Shown here piece by piece: positions 54,731 to 64,000 of a stretch of 64,000 nucleotides of DNA (position 1 is its first letter; every line of letters begins with the position of its first letter). Made by a program: the position numbers and the translations under genes. Origin of the DNA: Linnemannia elongata (taxonomy: Eukaryota; Mortierellomycota; Mortierellomycetes; Mortierellales; Mortierellaceae). The stretch covers positions 1,736,001-1,800,000 of the forward strand of contig JAXBDG010000002.1 of the NCBI GenBank assembly GCA_036320915.1, read 5' to 3'. The notes beneath the pieces are model-generated. The model did not search any database. It saw only the letters and a program-made list of their open reading frames with translations, and was not told where the DNA came from.

Positions 54731-57305
54731 ATGACAGTTGAAAACAACAACCAGCTGGCTCTTCTATCACAGAGCCTACAAGAACAAACAAGCGTCCTCG
54801 ACAGTCTCGACCAGCTACAGTTGGACGACAGACTACCACCCCTACCAACCTCTCCTGCGCCTCCAACTCGTATGTGGCCAAGGTCCCCGTCTTTCTTAAC
54901 GCATATGCTATGTGTGCCTGTTGCCTTGCATACTAATGAATATGTATATCATGGTTCATCGTTTGCTAAACTTCTCTCGCTGACTATTCTCTCGAGGTAT
55001 ATATACTAGGCGCCCGTTGGTACTACGAGATGGATGTGGAAAACTCGTCTGAGTACGAGTTGGTCTACCATACTATCCGCAGGTAATAAAGTCTTTGAAC
55101 AGAAAACGTGTATTAAATGAATAGCACAACGGAGGCCGCTCTTTTTCACCTGAATGTACTCATGTACAATGGTCATTTGCTTTCGTTTTTGTAGAAAAAA
55201 GGTGCTCCCAATGACTGTCAACTCCAAGTCCAAATACATCAGAGTAAGGAGCAAAAAAGCACGAAGCGAGAATCAGAATGCTGCATTTTCCCCCAGAAAG
55301 GAACCACGCAGCTACTAAGTCCGCTTCTCTACTCGTCGCTGTCATTACTTAGTGGAACATCCCTGTGCCGCAGTCGGAGACAACCTATCTCGATGTCGTC
55401 CTAGGAGTCAAGGTCAGGGACTTGCAGTATAAGTCCATAGAGGCAGTTATCGTCACTGTGGAACAATTCATCGGCACAAGGACATACTCCAGATGCGAGG
55501 TAACGATGTTTCGAGGATGCTTTACTTTTTGCACCAAAAGGACAAATATTAGAAACATGGGTGTACCGCTTTTTTGTTCAATTGCTCACGTAAGTTTCAA
55601 CTCTGTTTTTTTAGGTCATCACCCCACAGGAACTGCAACGACTATGCTGGAGCGCCAGCACTACAACATTCGCCTCAGTGTCTCAGGACTCCGACTTGGA
55701 TTCGGACGACGACGTAGACTTGGGGATCATGAAGTGGAAGATAAAAGAGCAGTTGCTACAGTCCGAAGGCGCGTTCCACGCCGCGATTGAAGTCAAGACC
55801 TGGGAGGGAGCATCGCGAGACTTTGGAACAATCGAGGTTCACTTTGTTGAGACACACAGCGATGCACGTCGATATTACCTTCATGGTAAGATTGAGAAAC
55901 AATCATGCCTACGTTTGTGAGAGGCTAGGTATTGTTTTACAACTTGACAAACCATTTTTTATATTATCCTATAGATCCCGTGTACATTGAGCACCAGCCT
56001 TATCTTTTTTCGATCGATGTGAACAACACAGGATGTCCGGGCATCGACGAGCTTGCAGAGAAACCCAACTTTGTGGATTCATATGTCTTTTCGAGGGAGG
56101 GCGCGCATCTGGCGGTCGACGTGCTTTCGAAATCAGGACGATTTGTTATCCTCTGGCAAATCAATGAGCTCCCTGCCTCGGATCCGAGATGCAGTCGCCG
56201 AACCGGTAATCCCAATTATAACGGGCAGGATAAGCAGGAAGCAGGAAAGAACTTTTGTCCTATTGTCGTGGCATGGATGTATTTTTCTAAAGCAAAGGCA
56301 GATCCTTCTTCGGTCGACCTTGCCCTCTCTTGCGATGGCACACAAGTCGCAGTGTTGGATAAGATCAGACCCACTGTAGGCAGACCTGGAGATGGAGAGG
56401 ACGAGGATACAGAGGCTCGCGAATGCTGCACCGCGGTTTATAGGTTCTGTCCCGAGAGTATCGATATTGGAGACTTTCCAACGGACGCGAAGGCAGGTTC
56501 AGGATTTGTTTGGGTCAACGTTGCAGAGACATGTCCCAATTTTGCCGATTTTGCAGGCCGTGCAGAGTTTCATGTCGTCGCAGCAAAGGATCCAGACGTC
56601 AAGGATGAGCTCCTGGTCGCCTGTGACGGTGTGACAGTTGAGATTTACAGTGTTTATGGGGTGTGGCGTCATGTCAGGACCATTGTACTTGATCCAACCA
56701 AGGATAGCCGGACATTTCGGCGCAATGTCTTTGCGGCACTTTTCAAGCAACTGAGGGGGAGACATTTGGTGCTACTGAACGCGCAAGGTTCTAAGGTGTC
56801 GACATGGGATATCGAGACGGGCGAGCAAGTGTCGTCCTGTACCCGATTTGGAGCGCTGGAGATGTGGGCACTGAGCCATGTTGCCAACGTTTCTCGGGAT
56901 GGTATGCTGATTACGATTCCCGGAAAAGAACATCTGGGGGTATTTGAGACGACGACGTGGAAGGTGGTCGGATGGTTCAAGTTTCCGGGTGTTGGGAGGA
57001 GGGAGTATGTGGGCGAGGGGTTGTTTATTAGGAACGACAAGCAGGTGATGGTTTCAATTGAGTCTGACGAGCAGCCGTTGTATCGGAGGAACCGCGGATA
57101 TATTATTGACTTGGAGATGATGAAGGTAGTGGATGAGTATGTGTCGCCTGGCACGGACATCTTTAGAGCGTTACCAACGAGGGACGGGGGCGAGGAGCAA
57201 GTTATCCTTGGGGTAGGCAATTCGAGTGCGTATGGTTTCCGAGTTGAGGAGCGGGTTCTTTTCGCGGCGCTATCAGGCAAGGACAAGGATGAGGAAGATA
57301 TGTAG
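54731..57305 (+). CDS. Unknown protein with possible beta-propeller region
   Basis: Six exons (54731-54869, 55010-55082, 55195-55243, 55353-55499, 55615-55885, 55975-57305) join in phase to 669 residues. I do not recognise a named family. The N-terminus is Gln/Leu/Pro-rich and probably unstructured. WYYEMDVENSSEYELVYHTI and the following short exons look like a beta-sandwich-type domain, and a DSDLDSDDDVDLG acidic insert separates it from the rest. The last exon contains successive blocks that resemble propeller blades, for example DSYVFSREGAHLAVDVL with GRFVILWQ, VDLALSCDGTQVAVLD, LLNAQGSKVSTWDIETGE and GMLITIPGKEHLGVFETTTW. These suggest WD40-like beta-strands without strict WD pairs. No signal peptide or membrane span. 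The gene converges with VPS45, the two stops being about 100 bases apart. Confidence 0.75.
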
Positions 57306-57317
57306 AACAAATATCTT

Positions 57318-57341
57318 AAAAAAAAAAAAAAAAAAAAAAAA
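57318..57341. repeat. A24 run between convergent genes
   Basis: Lies a dozen bases after the stop of the propeller-like gene and 65 bases before the end of VPS45, within the overlapping 3' untranslated regions. Confidence 0.85.
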
Positions 57342-57405
57342 GGCAGAAATGATAAGAATTTTTATTATCACTGTTTGGCTAAGGAAAGAGGAACAAATTT
57401 GGTGA

Positions 57406-60188
57406 TCAAAGCTGAATGCCTCCTTGTATCCTTCGACCGCGGACGGCGTCCGAACTTTGGCCGGATATCGTCGATCTCTGTGCACGAACTAGTTCCTGCA
57501 TGAAGCTACAAACAATTATTGGGAAAGGAGAGAGCGTGAGTGTACGGGTTTCGCTCACTTTCAAGAAAAAGTCATCGATTTGTAACACCTCACAATATCT
57601 GCTGGTAGTTACCTTCGGCTGTTATGAACGGTAGTTCCACCAAGGATAATACGCGCACCTGGGGTGGTAGAATTGAGCATAGAGATATACCTCGCCTCTT
57701 CAAATGTGGCGCCACCCACCATAAATACAATGATATCCTGGGGCCTGTCCCGACTTGTTGTTCCCTCGACGAACGGATAGCTTGCTTCCTTCAGCCGCAT
57801 CTTCAGCAGCAGTTCCAAGATCTGGCCTAACTGAGGCTGATGCTGGGTGTACACGTTTTCAACGCCCTATAATATCGAAAAATAGTGGAAAATGTATCAG
57901 TCAGTGGCGGAATGATAAAGTAAAGCGCATTGACGAATGCGAGAAAACACGGTCGTGCTGTACCTTAAGTCCTTTTAAAGCACTGCGTCCCCTTGAGAGG
58001 ATGCTTTCATTCGAGAACAGATCGTCCTGTCTCTGCGAAGATCCGCCATATTGCATCAGCGTATCCAATGTCTATAAAATCATAATATTCGGGCGAGCTT
58101 AAGAACACTACCAGAGAACAGTCCTTCAAATATTGATCGTAATTGCAATTTAAGATCCTCTGTGAACTTACGCTGATCTCCCGCTCACTGAGGCCGTTCT
58201 TGTACAGGAGGTCGATCAAGGAGGCGACCGCGTTTCCCTGAAACTTTTCGTAACGCAGGGCATAGAGCTGGACCAGTCTAATTTTGCTCGCATCACTGAC
58301 CTTTGGACTGCTAATCAGTCTTTGCAAGTTCTAAGTATAGGTATCCAGCACCATTAATGACCAAGTTAACCTTTCCATGCATGTACATAGGAAATATGAC
58401 AGCGGACTAAACACACATACCTTCAGGTCATTATTATGCGAGTCTGAACAAGCCAGGCTCTGTTCAAGCTCAGAAACCTCCAGGACGTTTCCCTGATCGA
58501 CCAAGCGACTGAGCTCACCAACAAGAGTGACATGCTTAGAGACGTTACCGGACAACTTCCTGAACTCTGGGTAATCCTCCACAAAACGTTTCATATCTGC
58601 AATCGACTCGATGTTCATGTTGGACTTTGTCTTTGTCTGGTACTCGTCCACATAGCTCTTGATATTTGCGCCCAGATCTCCCAAATTCAGGAACATGTTC
58701 TTTTGGAAATATGAGTCCTGGTCACACGACAATACAATTTCCTACAGTGTGTTGAATAACAATGACAATATTAAATAGGCGTTAGTTTATGACATTGGCA
58801 CTGCTGTCTTCTGACAACTGGTTTTTCTTCGAGGACTTTGCGGCAAAAATACCTTGAGCTCAGGTTTGATATCTGGGACGCCTGAGAGATCGACTCTTCC
58901 GTTCCTGATACCAATCAGCTCATGGACCATGGCCTGATATGTCCATTGAGAAAGCAATGGCGTCACAGGATCGTTTCTGCGGTCCAACACAAGCAAGATA
59001 GGCGGGGTATCCGATTTTCTGAAATCAAACAACTGCCCTTCCTGCTGGATTTGGAACTATTGTACAGATTCCTCGCCGGTATAGGATGAGTGACATCGAG
59101 CAAAAGAAAGTGACAGAGCTAGAATTGACAGGGAATTGTAATGTACCTGGACTTCAGTGGCAAGACGCTTGGCCATGGCGCTTTGCTTCTGATAACGGAT
59201 TAAGGGCTTCTTTTTCAACGAGAGCAAAAGACCCATGAGTCCATCGACCGTCCTAATGAAACTGGTGGTATCCCAGGAAGCGAACGAGTCTCCGTAGAGG
59301 GGTGTCGTCTCTGGGTCCATGTTGATCGAGAAGCAGTCGGGGTTGATCGCATAGTAGTCCGCGTAGAACTCCTATTGTTCACCCACGTGGTAAGGTAGGA
59401 GGAATTAGATCGTATAGTGTGCAATACATAGTGGCATCGCGGTATGCGTTTCGTATTTAACTGTTCTTCGTTGAATACAATTCATAATATGGTCGTCGTT
59501 GAATTGTTCCATCTTAATGATAACGTCCAGTCGCTCATATTCCTCGGTATGGGCTGGGGCCGAGTGTGTACCTGAACTTCCCGCACGACTTCATGTTCGT
59601 CCATCTCTGCAAGCCGCTCGATAGCTGTCTTCTTGATGCGGTTGCTAAAATCTTTGACATCACGTTAAAGATCAAGTCTACGGTTAGTTACCTCGCTCAC
59701 CTCCTTTCACTCAAAGGGAGGAGCAAGAGAAATACGTATGTTCGGACACTCAGACTTACAAAGATAGTAATCGCCATAGCAGGGATCCCGCAGTTCCTGA
59801 ATCAACTTCTCGAGAGAATCAGCCGTGGGTCGAAGGAAGCAAACACACTTCAAATGCCGCATCTTGTCCCGCGAGTTGTTCTCGATCCGGTCGACGAGGT
59901 AGGTCTCTTTCTGGAGCAGGTGCGATTGCGTAGCGACCATTGAAATGATGGGGGTCTACGTGGCCGTGTGTATTGACAGTATTTAGTTGAATTGGTCTGG
60001 TTGTTCGAATGTCAGACGGGCAGGCAGTCAGGATGGGTGCGGTTGAGGTTGGGTGAGTGGGTTTGTGGGGGTGTGGATGTGTGAGTGTGCTTGCTTACGG
60101 TCTCTGCGTCGAGGAGGAGAACCTTCATCCCGGTGGTATCGGTGAGCATCTTGTCGATGTAAAACTGCAGGGCCGTGATGGCGTTCAT
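57406..60188 (-). CDS. VPS45: Vacuolar protein sorting protein Vps45 (Sec1/Munc18 family)
   Basis: Ten exons (60188-60099, 59955-59760, 59651-59572, 59371-59147, 59056-58853, 58741-58421, 58330-58172, 58071-57964, 57866-57613, 57505-57406) join in phase to 578 residues, the usual Vps45 size. Vps45 binds the syntaxin Tlg2 and promotes SNARE assembly for transport to the endosome and vacuole. Landmarks are [83 protein letters not shown] followed by [11 protein letters not shown] (the SM-family signature), [33 protein letters not shown], and [16 protein letters not shown] with [14 protein letters not shown] near the C-terminus. Nine introns make this the most intron-rich gene of the window, and one exon is 80 bases. 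Confidence 0.96.
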
Positions 60189-60349
60189 TGCGGGTTGAAG
60201 GGCAGGGTGAGTGTCGAGGGGGAGAGAAGAATAGCTGAGTGTGGATGTGGGTGTGAGTGCGAAACAGGATAAGGGTAAACGTTGAAGGGCGAAAAGAAAG
60301 TGAAGAAAGAGAGGAACGAAGGCAAAGAAAAAAAGGTTTTTAATATTAC

Positions 60350-61459
60350 TCAGTGGTATCGGGGCATAGCGCGGTTCTGGTTACGAACGCTGCGGCGAAG
60401 ACCGTCGTTCGCTCCAAGCGACACCGGCTCACTCGCCTTAGAGAATCCTCCTCCACCAAGACTATTGTTGACGCCACCCCAACCACCATTGCCACCCATT
60501 CCGCCAAATGGCCTTCCTCCTCCAGCGCCGCCGCCAAAAACACTAGCACTTGATGACGACTGTTGCAATCCAAAGCTTTCCAACAACAATGCTTCCTTGC
60601 GCTTCTTCTCCTCCTCTATCTGGTTCGCCTGCAAGAACTGTCCAAACTCAAACTGCTGCTGAGGAGTCAACACCATGTCAATCCCTCCAGGGCTCGAAGT
60701 GACCTTGCCAACAAGCTGTCGGTCCCTCTGAAAAGCCAGCGTGAACAAATCCGCCAGATCCATCTCCTTCTTGTAGCTTGCCCTTGTCTGCTGGCGACGG
60801 ATCAACCAACTCTGCAGCAGCTCCTCTTGTCGCTTTTGTTCCTCCTTTTGGTGTTGAAGCTCCTGAAACTCTTGAAATTGTCGCAAATCTTGCTCGGCCT
60901 TATTGCGTCTCTCCAGTTCCATCTGATATTGGACCAACTCTTCCTTCTGTCGTTGCTCGACTTGACGCTGATGAGCTTGCTGTTCCTGGAACTTAATGTA
61001 TGACTGCAGTTGAAGGAACTCTTGAGGGTACTCGGTTGCGAACGTGTTCATATGGGCAAGGAATCCATGAGGGTTCGCCAGATGGAGCTGGTGTAGGAAT
61101 TGTAAATACTGAACTCGAAGGTCTTCTTGCTCTTTTTGGAGTCGAGCAGCCTCGTGGAAGGACCACGGTGCCGCACCTTGAGCGATTGCCTGAGCAGCAG
61201 CGGCTACAGGTGGCAGTGGGCGAAACAAGGATGGTGGGTCCGAGAGGATAGGAGACGAGTTTTCAAAGGGATCCGGGGTAGAGGGGTCACATCGGAGGAG
61301 ATACTGGAGATCGACATCCATGAACGATTGTCGTGTCATGCGTCGAAGCATTCTTGGGACAGCGGGCTTGTTGGGGTCGGTAGGTGCGTTGTTGGTGCTG
61401 TTGTTGTTGTTCAGACCACGGTTCCGGCCTTGAAGCTTCTGGTTCAACTGGGGTTTCAT
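60350..61459 (-). CDS. Coiled-coil protein of unknown function
   Basis: A single exon encodes 369 residues from the ATG at 61459 (MKPQLNQKLQGRNRG). An upstream in-frame ATG at 61537 would add a hydrophobic, less likely N-terminus. The sequence has an Asn-rich start, PRMLRRMTRQSFMDVDLQYL, a long Gln/Glu/Lys-rich coiled coil from about residue 105 to 240 (including KEELVQYQMELERRNKAEQD), a region around MDLADLFTLAFQRDRQLVGK, and a Gly-rich segment before a basic C-terminus (RRSVRNQNRAMPRYH). No catalytic motif is visible. The Gln-rich coiled coil and basic ends would fit an RNA- or chromatin-associated scaffold, which is only a guess. It lies downstream of the family A copy 2 gene and upstream of VPS45, all on the minus strand. 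Confidence 0.7.
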   Translation of the reverse strand: MKPQLNQKLQGRNRGLNNNNSTNNAPTDPNKPAVPRMLRRMTRQSFMDVDLQYLLRCDPSTPDPFENSSPILSDPPSLFRPLPPVAAAAQAIAQGAAPWSFHEAARLQKEQEDLRVQYLQFLHQLHLANPHGFLAHMNTFATEYPQEFLQLQSYIKFQEQQAHQRQVEQRQKEELVQYQMELERRNKAEQDLRQFQEFQELQHQKEEQKRQEELLQSWLIRRQQTRASYKKEMDLADLFTLAFQRDRQLVGKVTSSPGGIDMVLTPQQQFEFGQFLQANQIEEEKKRKEALLLESFGLQQSSSSASVFGGGAGGGRPFGGMGGNGGWGGVNNSLGGGGFSKASEPVSLGANDGLRRSVRNQNRAMPRYH

Positions 61460-61750
61460 CTTGGAGGAGGAGGAGGTGTATTTGTAAGGGATCAGAGGGG
61501 TGAAGAAGGAGAGTTGAAATAATAAAATAAAACACAAATCCTGTTGCTGGCTTTTATGGACGCGAGACGTTCAATGGCCCTTTTGCCACCATAGAGTCCT
61601 TTTATGGTAGTGAGACACATCGGTTGACGCTCGCTCGGAACCCACATTATTTGCGCATAGGCTCCTTCTTTCAAAGTAGTCCAATTGATAATTTCAAATT
61701 ATTTAGGGTTCTACTAAGACAGGTTGATGTCATGTGGATTCCTGCTTTGT

Positions 61751-63197
61751 CTACAGTTTCTCTGCACTGCAAAAGCTACTAATGCTCGACGCTCTGGACC
61801 GTCCAGTAACAACACCCATCTCTGGCACAGAGACCGCAACACTCCGTATGCTGCTTCCACTGCTCAAAAGACCGCTGTTCAACCCAAGACTGGCCGCAAT
61901 CTCCCTATCCCACACACCAGCTTCTCCCCCAGCCCCTAGGCTGACGTAACCCTCCACACCTCTGTATCCACCACCACCACCACCACTGCCGCCACCGACC
62001 CCTCCTTCTACTACGTTCAGGTAAGGGTTGTAGTTCTGGTACCGACTCAAGCCAAGTCGGTCTCCGAACTTAGTTCCACAGAACCATGCCCAAACCCTGA
62101 CAAGCACCGTTTTGGGACGTGGTTGGTTCCTGAGATCCCGAATCAACACTAACAGCGACCAACCGTGGACAATCACCACAATAATTTCCAGCGCCGTAAT
62201 CGTGTACATCGTTGGCTGCTCCCTCTCGCCAAAGTCTAATCCTCCTCCTCCACTCCCGTCGATGTTCGTCGAATTGGGTTGGTGTGCCTGTTGTTGTTGA
62301 GGAGAAGGCGCAATCACACCTGGCAAATGGTTCCGACGAAACTCGGCGCTGACGGCTAGCATAAATCCAACCGAGATCAACGACAATGTTCGGAAAAGAA
62401 ACCTCAAACACCAAATCGCAAACGCTACCTGCGTCAGCCTCAACGACCGCCTCGTTGCAACCATAATCCCAATCAGGTTGTCCACAATCGACAATGACGA
62501 TATCACAAGCAACGTGTAAATCGCTGTTGCCTCGGTCTGGCCCTCAAAGTCCAGTTCAAGGTTCGTCGCGCTCTGCAAAATCCGGATTTGATTCAAGAGT
62601 GCCTTGCCTGGCCTTGATGGGACAGCGTGGTTGTTGTTGCGGCTGTTGCTGTTACTGTTGAGTTCACTGTCTCCGTTCTTGTTGTTGCTGGCGAAGGTAG
62701 CATGGTGTGGAGTCGGATCTCGCAGAAGAATATCGTTTTGACTGTAGTCACTGAACGTTATCTGTGGGGTCCCGAACGCTATTGGCGAAGGTGACACCTC
62801 GCCCGCAAGTGTGTCTCCTCTGTCTATCGGTGACAAACAGGTATGCCGAAGTGGGGGAGGAGAGAGAGCCAGAGGTAGGGAGTGAGAGGTAGGGAGTGAG
62901 AGAGATAGAAGGTGTATAAATGCGTGTTTGAGTGCGTGTATAAGTGCGTTTGAGTGTGTATCTGCCTGTGTAGGTGTGTAGAGTTCCCCGTGTGTGTGAA
63001 GGAGAATGTACAAGGGTTGCGGAAGGATAAGAGGATACGTTACGGGTGTTGAGGGCGTCAAGGGCTTTGAACTGGTCGGTGGCGGTGAGGATGGTGTAGG
63101 CGGCATAGTAGATGCCATAGAGCGAGACAAAGGCCACAATCAGCCGTGGCCACTCTTGCTTGACCCGCTGTCGATAGCGTTGTATCGTCGTTGCCAT
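61751..63197 (-). CDS. Multi-span membrane protein, family A copy 2
   Basis: Exons 63197-63044 and 62823-61751 (220-base intron, phase 1) give 408 residues. The N-terminal part VKQEWPRLIVAFVSLYGI leads into the first span. After a hydrophilic Asn/Ser-rich loop come spans around AIYTLLVISSLSIVDNLIGI, TQVAFAIWCLRFLFRTLSLI and SVGFMLAVSA, then ALEIIVVIVHGWSLLVLI followed by RDLRNQPRPK. The C-terminal tail is Gly-rich and Ser-rich. The start, the GWS...RDL ending and the intron phase match the shorter protein at 7929-8629, so both belong to one family; function unknown. The long reading frame through the intron (63139 inwards) is low in complexity, and the intron ends at CCGATAG (62824). Confidence 0.72.
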
Positions 63198-63459
63198 ATT
63201 TTGCTGATTTTGTATGTGATTGTCGTTTGTGCTCTTTGCGCGGCAGGGGTGAGTTGGTATTGTTGAAGTTTGAAGTGGAGCGAGACGAATGCGTGGATAG
63301 GAAAAGAAAAGAAAGAAAGAATAGAAATGGCAAGCGAAGGCGAAATTCATACCCCACCTCACCTGATTTAGTCGGCAGTGGGTGTGAAGACACAAAGCGA
63401 AAAGAGAGAGTCGGATAAACGCATTTATTTAGTTGTTTAGAAAGATGTCGGCTGCGCCA

Positions 63460-64000
63460 TTATGCTTGACGGATAACCAGGCCCCAGACAGCAAGGACTA
63501 TTATAGAATATAGGACACCAAAAGAACAACATTGTTAAAGGACTTCAAAATATAAGGAACAATCCTTCAGCTGACAAGGAACAAGTAGGCAAATGAGAAC
63601 ATACCCTTTTGACAACTGATGCGGCAGTGGCGCGCCCGGTCAGAGTCCCACTCGCCAGCAGCATAAAATGCACGCGCATGCTTCAAACACGACTCCTCGT
63701 GAAACTTTTGGTACAAACGAGTGTTGATCATTTGCTAGAAAGATGAACAAAGGCAATATTGCAAATAACACAAGGATTTAGCATCGTTTTCTTTAGAACA
63801 TTGAATACCGCGCTTGTGTTCAGGATATAACAGCAGCAACAGGCTTACCTCGCGGTCAGAAACGACAATCTCGGGGCGAGTTGCAGCATTGACAGTAAAG
63901 TCATTAGGAAGTACCCAGAAATCAGCTCCGCTCAGGTAAAGTTCAAACATGCATGCCGCATGGTTATCGCCGAATCTCTCAGGACACCATAGCATCTTGT
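63460..64000 (-). CDS. LARGE-type glycosyltransferase, 3' part only
   Basis: The gene enters from the right edge, so only its C-terminal part is present: exon from the edge to 63849, exon 63734-63605 and a last exon 63497-63460, joined in phase. The visible protein reads CPERFGDNHAACMFELYLSG, ADFWVLPNDFTVN, then MINTRLYQKFHEESCLKHA. This matches the end of the catalytic domain of LARGE-like (GT49) enzymes, where ERF-G-N-A...MEL is followed by the G-F-VLPN-F block. Fungal members probably act on protein glycans in the Golgi; the substrate is unknown. The start and the DxD region lie outside the window. The last exon encodes only a dozen residues. Confidence 0.7.

Noticed and set aside
61751..63139. 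A single 462-codon exon for the family A copy 2 gene
   Set aside because: The first 90 codons are Thr/Pro/His-rich read-through of the intron, and the start at 63197 with splicing restores the conserved EWPR-plus-span N-terminus.

Overview
The window is a piece of a nuclear genome from a filamentous fungus. The evidence is short GT-AG introns (about 60-450 bases, donors close to GTAAGT), compact genes on both strands, a fungal-type dCMP deaminase with an N-terminal P-loop region, an MNN1-type mannosyltransferase, the polyadenylation factor Mpe1, and long pyrimidine, homopolymer and Gln/Asn/Ser-rich tracts. An early-diverging lineage (Mucoromycota, perhaps Mortierellomycotina) is my inference. 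There are no bacterial operons, rRNA genes or CRISPR arrays, and I could not support any tRNA.

Layout. 0-1.2 kb: a small multi-exon gene of unknown function. 1.75-7.7 kb: one complete DNA transposon with terminal inverted repeats of about 450 bases, a three-exon hAT-type transposase gene broken by a one-base frameshift in an A9 run, perfect 9-base target duplications, and two smaller palindromic elements nested in its inverted repeats. 7.9-10.5 kb: a small membrane protein and the proteasome lid subunit Rpn8. 10.8-13.4 kb: a decayed copy of a complex I LYR subunit, then a small secreted cysteine-rich protein. 15.2-22.3 kb: a membrane protein, an MNN1-family mannosyltransferase, dCMP deaminase, and a divergent 75-residue zinc-finger protein containing an 11-base microexon. 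22.3-33.5 kb: about 11 kb without a supportable gene, rich in homopolymers and microsatellites, ending at a Crz1-like C2H2 transcription factor (33.5-35.0 kb). 36.3-41.9 kb: a very long low-complexity protein with a GATA-like zinc finger whose loop is enlarged. 42.2-46.2 kb: a glutathione S-transferase gene inside a tandemly duplicated and decayed neighbourhood. 46.5-64 kb: dense housekeeping genes: mitochondrial ribosomal protein uL30m, ARPC2, MPE1, a propeller-like protein, VPS45, a coiled-coil protein, a second member of the membrane family seen at 7.9 kb, and the 3' end of a LARGE-type glycosyltransferase cut by the window edge.

The genes do not form one pathway. Themes are protein turnover and trafficking (Rpn8, Vps45, Arpc2), mRNA 3' processing (Mpe1), nucleotide metabolism (Dcd1) and glycosylation (MNN1-like and LARGE-like enzymes). 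The most unusual object is the transposon. Its transposase is hAT-like, yet its long inverted repeats and 9-base target duplications, also seen for a foldback element with the same termini, are not what is normally expected of hAT elements (short inverted repeats, 8-base duplications).

Intron-exon structures were worked out by hand from splice sites and phase. For each well-supported gene the spliced length is an exact multiple of three.
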